Assembly: GCA_051648405.1 (NCBI GenBank)
Contig: JBOFFC010000117.1
Span: forward strand, 1-8,647
Origin: JBOFFC01 sp051648405
GTDB taxonomy: Bacteria; Planctomycetota; Planctomycetia; Pirellulales; Lacipirellulaceae
Length of the DNA: 8,647 nt
Direction: 5' to 3'
Below, piece after piece: positions 4,792 to 8,647 of the stretch. How positions within the stretch are numbered: the first letter of the stretch is position 1; each line of letters opens with the position of its first letter. The translations under genes were made by a program, and so were the position numbers. Under the pieces are notes generated by a model, which was given only the letters and a program-made list of their open reading frames with translations, did no database searches and was not told the origin of the DNA.

Positions 4792-7554
4792 ATGCCCCTT
4801 TCCTGGAACGAGATCCGCAGCCGCGCTATCGCCTTCAGCCGCGAGTGGGCCGAGGAATCGCGCGAACACGCCGAGGCGAAGAGCTTCTGGGACGGCTTCT
4901 TCGACGTGTTCGGCATCAAGCGGAAGACGGTCGCCAGCTTCGAGGCGCCGGTCAAGCAGCTCGGCGGAGGTCACGGCTTCATCGACCTCTTCTGGAAGGG
5001 GGTCCTGATCGCCGAACACAAGAGCCGCGGCAAGGACCTCGGCAAGGCGCACGCGCAGGCCATGGACTACGCCCAGAGCCTCCAGCGCGAGGGGCGCGGA
5101 GACGAGGCGCCGCGTTATCTGATCGTTTCCGACTTCGCCCGGGTCGCACTGCACGACCTTGAAGAAGGGACCACCGTCGAGGTGGCGCTCGCCGAGCTGC
5201 ACCAGAGCGTCCAGCACTTCGCTTTCATCCCGGGGTACAAGACCCACAAGCTCGCGCCGGAGGACCCGGTCAACCTCCGCGCCGTGCAGATCATGGGAGA
5301 CCTGCACGACGCCCTCGAAGCCGACGGGTTCACCGGTCACGGGCTCGAACGCTTCCTGGTCCGCGTGCTGTTCTGCCTGTTCGCTGAGGACACCGGCATC
5401 TTCGACCGCGACGCCTTCACGCTGTACGTGGTGAACCACACGAAGGAAGACGGCAAAGACCTGGGGGCACAGCTGTCGGTCTTGTTTCAAGCGCTCAACA
5501 CGCCGCGTGAGAAGCGACAGAAGTCGCTGCTCGAAGAACTCGTCGCGCTGCCGTACGTCAACGGCGAGCTGTTCGGCGAGACGCTGCCGATCCCGTCATT
5601 CAACCGCTCGACGCGCAACGCGCTGGTCGCCTGCACGCGGTTCGACTGGGGGCGGATCTCGCCGGCCGTGTTCGGGGCGCTCTTCCAAGGGGTGATGGAG
5701 CCGCGCGAGCGGCGGCAGGTCGGCGCCCACTACACCAGCGAACGCGACATTCTCAAGCTGATCGGCCCGTTGTTCCTCGACGGGCTGAAGGCCGACCTCG
5801 AAAAGGCGGGGACCGACAAACGGAAGCTCACCACGCTGCACGACCGGCTCGCCCGCATCAAGCTGCTCGACCCGGCCTGCGGCTGCGGCAACTTCCTGGT
5901 GGTCAGCTACCGCGAGCTGCGGCTGCTGGAACTCGAGGTCCTCGAGCGACTCGCGAAGAAAGAGCGGCAGAAGGTGCTCGACGTGTCGCTGCTGATGCGG
6001 CTCGACGTCGATCAGATGCACGGCGTCGAGATCGAGGAGTGGCCGGCGCGGATCGCCGAAGTGGCGATGTGGCTGATGGACCACCAGATGAACCAGCTCG
6101 TGAGCGAGCGGTTCGGCCAGTACGTCGTCCGCCTGCCGCTGAAGAAGAGCCCCAAGATCGCCCACGGCAACGCACTGCGGCTCGATTGGAACACGGTCCT
6201 GCCCGCCGCGGAGTGCTCGCACGTGCTGGGGAACCCGCCATTTGTGGGGGCCAAGTACCAGTGCGACCGGCAGCGGGCCGAGGTGACCGAGGTGTTCGCG
6301 GGCGTGCCGAGCGCGGGGCTGCTCGACTACGTCGCGTGCTGGTACTACCTGGCCGCGCGGTACCTGCACAGAACCACCGCGACGGTCGGCTTCGTCTCCA
6401 CGAACTCGATCACTCAAGGCGAGCAGGTCGGCGTGCTGTGGCCGGCGATGAACGCCCTGGGGGTGTCGATCCACTTCGCCCACCGCACATTCGCGTGGCA
6501 GAGCGAGGCCCGCGGAGCGGCCCACGTCCACGTCGTGATCGTGGGCTTCGGCCTGTTCCCCGCAACGCAGCCGCTGCTGTTCGACTACGAGACGCTGAAG
6601 GGTGAACCAGCGGAAACGCCGGTACAGGCGATTTCGCCGTACCTGCTTGAGGGGAGCTTCGTGGTCGTGGTGAATCGATCGAAGCCCCTTTGCGCTGTCC
6701 CCCCGATAGGGATCGGCAACAAACCGATTGACGGCGGCAACTACCTCTTTACCGACGAAGAGAAGGAGTCGTTCGTACGAGATGAACCGAATAGCGCAGC
6801 GTACTTCCGGCGCTGGTATGGATCGCGGGAGTACATCAATCGGGCCCCACGCTGGTGCCTCTGGCTCGGCGAATGCGCGCCGAACGTTCTTAGGGCAATG
6901 CCCAAGGCGCTCGCGCGAGTGGAAGCCGTAAAAAGGTTTCGGCTTGCAAGCGACAGCGCTCCGACCCAGAAGATTGCCGACAAGCCTACCCGGTTCCACG
7001 TCGAGAACCTTCCCTCTGGGCCCTACCTCCTTGTTCCGAAGGTGTCGTCTGAGCGTCGCGGCTACATTCCGATGGGGTTCCTGGGCCCTGATGTACTGTG
7101 TAGCGATCTTGTCTTCATCGTCCCTGACGCCAACCAGTACCATTTCGGCGTACTGTCGTCGGCGATACACATGGCATGGGTACGATATGTTGCCGGCAGG
7201 TTGAAGTCTGACTATCGGTACTCTGCCACCCTCGTCTACAACAACTACCCCTGGCCTCTAGGAGTGACAGACGCCCAGCGGACCAAGGTCGAGGCCGCCG
7301 CACAGGCTGTGCTCGACGCCCGCGAGGCGTACCCCGACGCCACGCTGGCCGATCTGTACGACCCGCTGTCGATGCCCGCGAACCTCAAGAAGGCGCACGA
7401 CAAGCTCGACCTTGCGGTCGATAAGTGCTATCGCGCGAAGGCCTTCGCCACCGAGCGGGAACGAGTCGAGCACCTGTTCAAGCTCTACCAAGAGCTGACC
7501 ACTCCGCTACTGTCGACTGCCAAGCCGAAGTCGTCTCGCTCGAAACGCCCGTAG
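4792..7554 (+). CDS. MmeI-like type IIL restriction-modification enzyme (nuclease, N6-adenine methyltransferase and TRD in one chain)
   Basis: The 920-aa product matches the MmeI family in length (MmeI is about 919 aa) and domain order. These enzymes methylate adenine on one strand of an asymmetric site and cut unmodified DNA at a fixed distance. The N-terminal nuclease has D65-x9-E75-x-K77 (IDLFWKGVLIAEHKSRGK), the PD-(D/E)xK pattern with the same spacing as in MmeI. A helical linker (about 160-300) precedes the methyltransferase, which has motif X-like GAHYTSERDILKLI (311-324), SAM motif I LLDPACGCGNF (358-368), GVEIEEWPARIAEVAMW (411-427) and catalytic motif IV NPPF (481-484), a gamma-class adenine order. 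A target-recognition domain (about 605-820) and helical C-terminus (about 825-905) follow. All key residues are present, so it should be active. ATG 4792 is the start, since the open extension upstream overlaps the sulfotransferase gene. No Shine-Dalgarno site or clear promoter is visible. The recognised DNA site cannot be predicted. Confidence 0.93.
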   Translation: MPLSWNEIRSRAIAFSREWAEESREHAEAKSFWDGFFDVFGIKRKTVASFEAPVKQLGGGHGFIDLFWKGVLIAEHKSRGKDLGKAHAQAMDYAQSLQREGRGDEAPRYLIVSDFARVALHDLEEGTTVEVALAELHQSVQHFAFIPGYKTHKLAPEDPVNLRAVQIMGDLHDALEADGFTGHGLERFLVRVLFCLFAEDTGIFDRDAFTLYVVNHTKEDGKDLGAQLSVLFQALNTPREKRQKSLLEELVALPYVNGELFGETLPIPSFNRSTRNALVACTRFDWGRISPAVFGALFQGVMEPRERRQVGAHYTSERDILKLIGPLFLDGLKADLEKAGTDKRKLTTLHDRLARIKLLDPACGCGNFLVVSYRELRLLELEVLERLAKKERQKVLDVSLLMRLDVDQMHGVEIEEWPARIAEVAMWLMDHQMNQLVSERFGQYVVRLPLKKSPKIAHGNALRLDWNTVLPAAECSHVLGNPPFVGAKYQCDRQRAEVTEVFAGVPSAGLLDYVACWYYLAARYLHRTTATVGFVSTNSITQGEQVGVLWPAMNALGVSIHFAHRTFAWQSEARGAAHVHVVIVGFGLFPATQPLLFDYETLKGEPAETPVQAISPYLLEGSFVVVVNRSKPLCAVPPIGIGNKPIDGGNYLFTDEEKESFVRDEPNSAAYFRRWYGSREYINRAPRWCLWLGECAPNVLRAMPKALARVEAVKRFRLASDSAPTQKIADKPTRFHVENLPSGPYLLVPKVSSERRGYIPMGFLGPDVLCSDLVFIVPDANQYHFGVLSSAIHMAWVRYVAGRLKSDYRYSATLVYNNYPWPLGVTDAQRTKVEAAAQAVLDAREAYPDATLADLYDPLSMPANLKKAHDKLDLAVDKCYRAKAFATERERVEHLFKLYQELTTPLLSTAKPKSSRSKRP

Positions 7555-7563
7555 GCGATCCTT

Positions 7564-7590
7564 CGGAGCGATCGAGGCGGGTACCCGGCG
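7564..7590 (+). repeat. right copy of 27-bp direct repeat flanking the restriction gene
   Basis: This is the second copy of the repeat at 4729-4755 (25 of 27 identical, same orientation). It begins 9 bases after the restriction gene stop at 7554. The two copies bracket the gene almost exactly, with a period of 2835 bp. Similarity stops abruptly beyond both ends. Confidence 0.8.
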
Positions 7591-7595
7591 TAACG

Positions 7596-7624
7596 ACTCC
7601 GACGGCTGACGCCGCCGGCTCGCC
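7596..7624 (-). repeat. right arm of 29-bp inverted repeat (partner 4706-4734)
   Basis: Read on the minus strand, this arm begins 11 bases after the prmC TAG and repeats the left arm at 28 of 29 positions. Each arm therefore has the same orientation relative to the gene it follows: sulfotransferase on plus, prmC on minus. Without the intervening cassette, the two arms would form one hairpin between convergent genes, consistent with a shared bidirectional terminator. Confidence 0.8.
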
Positions 7625-7635
7625 TTACGCGCTCG

Positions 7636-8517
7636 CTACGCTCGCTCGGCGCCCACGATCCGCTCGTGGCCGGCGAGGTCTTTCTGCGTCGGCAGCGGCC
7701 GCAGGCCCGGGGTTTCGCTCACTAAGCGCTCGACGAGGCCCGCGATCGCCGGGCCGACTTCAATGAAGAGTGCGCCGCCGGGCTTCAGTCGCTCGGCGCT
7801 CTGCCGCAGCAGCGGCTCGATCACGGTCACGCCGTCGGGGCCGCCGTCGAGCGCCAGCTTCGGCTCGTAGTCGCGGACCCCCGGGTCGAGCCCCATCAGC
7901 TCCCCCGTCGTGACGTACGGCGGGTTGCTGGCGATCACGTCGAATCGCTGCCCTGGGTCCACCGCCGAGAACAGGTCGCTCTCGACCAGGCTGACCCGCC
8001 CATCGACCTTGTGGCGGGCCGCGTTGCGGCGCGCGACTTCGATCGCCGCCGGGGACTTGTCGATCGCTGTGAGCGTGGCGCCGGGCGAGTGCTTGGCGAT
8101 TGCCACGGCGACCGCGCCGCTCCCCGTCCCGACGTCGGCCACGCGCGCTTCCTTGAGGCCCCGCTCCTTGAGCCGGTCGAGCGCCGCGATCACCAGCAGC
8201 TCGGTCTCGGGGCGCGGGATCAGCACGTCGGCGGTCACTTCGAGGTCGAGCGAGTAGAACTCCTTGCTCGCCACAAGGTACGCCACCGGCTCGCCGGCCG
8301 CGCGGCGTTTGACGAGCCCTTTGAACGCGTCGCGGACCTCGGGCTTGGGCTGTTCGTCGAAGGCCGTGTAGAGCTCGATCCGCTTGCAGCCGCGGGCGTG
8401 GGCGAGCAGCACCTCGGCGTCGAGCCGCGGCGAGTCGCCGCCCCGAGTCTTGAAGTAGTCGGCCGTCCAGTTCAGCAGGCGCCCCACCGTCCACGGGGCC
8501 GCGTCTTGATCGCTCAT
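7636..8517 (-). CDS. prmC: peptide chain release factor N5-glutamine methyltransferase
   Basis: PrmC (HemK) methylates the glutamine of the GGQ motif in release factors RF1 and RF2, using SAM in the cytoplasm, and so raises termination efficiency. The 293-aa product has the usual length. The N-terminal helical substrate-binding domain includes GGDSPRLDAEVLLAH (26-40) and RRAAGEPVAYLVASKEFYSL (71-90). The conserved loop VLIPRPETELLV (98-109) follows. The Rossmann SAM-binding domain has motif I VADVGTGSGAVAVAIA (126-141) and the catalytic NPPY (198-201) that binds the glutamine amide. The C-terminus KDLAGHERIVGAER is also typical. The start is ATG 8517. In many bacteria prfA lies just upstream, but here at least 130 bp of non-coding sequence precede prmC and the window ends before any neighbour appears. 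The NPPY motif alone might suggest a DNA methyltransferase, but the N-terminal domain and the PRPETE loop settle PrmC. Confidence 0.95.
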   Translation of the reverse strand: MSDQDAAPWTVGRLLNWTADYFKTRGGDSPRLDAEVLLAHARGCKRIELYTAFDEQPKPEVRDAFKGLVKRRAAGEPVAYLVASKEFYSLDLEVTADVLIPRPETELLVIAALDRLKERGLKEARVADVGTGSGAVAVAIAKHSPGATLTAIDKSPAAIEVARRNAARHKVDGRVSLVESDLFSAVDPGQRFDVIASNPPYVTTGELMGLDPGVRDYEPKLALDGGPDGVTVIEPLLRQSAERLKPGGALFIEVGPAIAGLVERLVSETPGLRPLPTQKDLAGHERIVGAERA

Positions 8518-8575
8518 CGCACGGCGCTAGGGTGGTTGGGGATCGGGTTAGAAGCAACAAGGCGTCGTCGAATCT

Positions 8576-8601
8576 CCCCCCACCCCCTTCAGGGGGAGGG
8601 G
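8576..8601. repeat. C/G-rich hairpin repeat upstream of prmC
   Basis: CCCCC (8583-8587), loop TTCA and GGGGG (8592-8596) form a perfect stem. It is extended outward by further C (8576-8580) and G (8598-8601) runs around a mismatch, and followed by more G-rich sequence to 8614. This matches the style of dispersed C5-TTCA/TGAA-G5 intergenic repeats common in high-GC environmental genomes. It may terminate transcription of a gene beyond the right edge or be an inert repeat. Confidence 0.5.
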
Positions 8602-8647
8602 TCGGGGGAGGGGGCGAACTGGGTACCCGCTTCAAGGGCCCCCCCCC

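Noticed and set aside
4696..5490. Minus-strand open frame (264 aa) opposite the nuclease domain
   Set aside because: Antisense shadow of the D65-E75-K77 nuclease region. It has no family features of its own.
5596..7170. Long minus-strand open frame (524 aa) opposite the restriction gene
   Set aside because: Rich in Arg, His, Val and Gln with no recognisable domain. It is antisense to well-conserved methyltransferase motifs, so it is a shadow of GC-biased codons.
4706..7624. Reading the repeats as terminal inverted repeats and target duplication of an insertion sequence
   Set aside because: No transposase is present, and the order is inverted arm outside and direct repeat inside, the reverse of a transposon with its target duplication.
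7628..7652. Tandem CGCTCGCT units at the end of prmC
   Set aside because: Two adjacent 8-mers in Ala/Glu/Arg codons and the bases after the stop; too short and GC-biased to be meaningful alone.
7760..8635. Alternative 291-aa minus-strand frame overlapping prmC
   Set aside because: Out-of-frame reading of prmC, with Arg/Ala repeats and no motifs; the PrmC frame has all catalytic elements.

Overview
The window looks like chromosomal DNA from a high-GC member of the Planctomycetota, probably near the Pirellulales. This rests on the very high G+C, starts without clear Shine-Dalgarno sites, the style of the sulfotransferase and ECF sigma genes, and intergenic hairpin repeats. No rRNA, tRNA, CRISPR array or transposase is visible. 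The lineage is an inference from style, not from a marker gene.

Left third (1-1493, minus strand): a probable three-gene unit. It starts with a 175-aa ECF sigma factor. A small Pro/Ser-rich protein follows, whose possible TTG start overlaps the sigma stop (TTGA). The last gene encodes an exported protein with a signal peptide and is cut by the window edge. A divergent plus-strand gene (1766-3370) encodes a protein of about 534 aa with a transmembrane segment near each end and two copies of one soluble domain. A candidate sigma70-type promoter lies just upstream of it.

Right part: a PAPS-dependent sulfotransferase-family gene (3509-4699, plus) and prmC, the release-factor glutamine methyltransferase gene (7636-8517, minus), converge. 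Between them lies one complete 920-aa MmeI-like type IIL restriction-modification enzyme (4792-7554, plus), carrying nuclease, methyltransferase and target recognition in one chain.

The most notable structure is how this enzyme is embedded. Directly after the sulfotransferase stop and directly after the prmC stop lie the two arms of a 29-bp inverted repeat (28/29 matching). Just inside, a 27-bp direct repeat (25/27 matching) flanks the restriction gene. Removing one direct-repeat period (2835 bp) would leave two convergent genes separated by one hairpin with 29-bp arms and a 26-nt loop. That is the expected form of a bidirectional terminator. So the restriction gene looks like a cassette dropped into the loop of an older hairpin. 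Within the gene, the stretch encoding the target-recognition domain (about 6601-7260) is much lower in G+C (about 59% against about 71% beside it), which suggests a separately acquired specificity domain.
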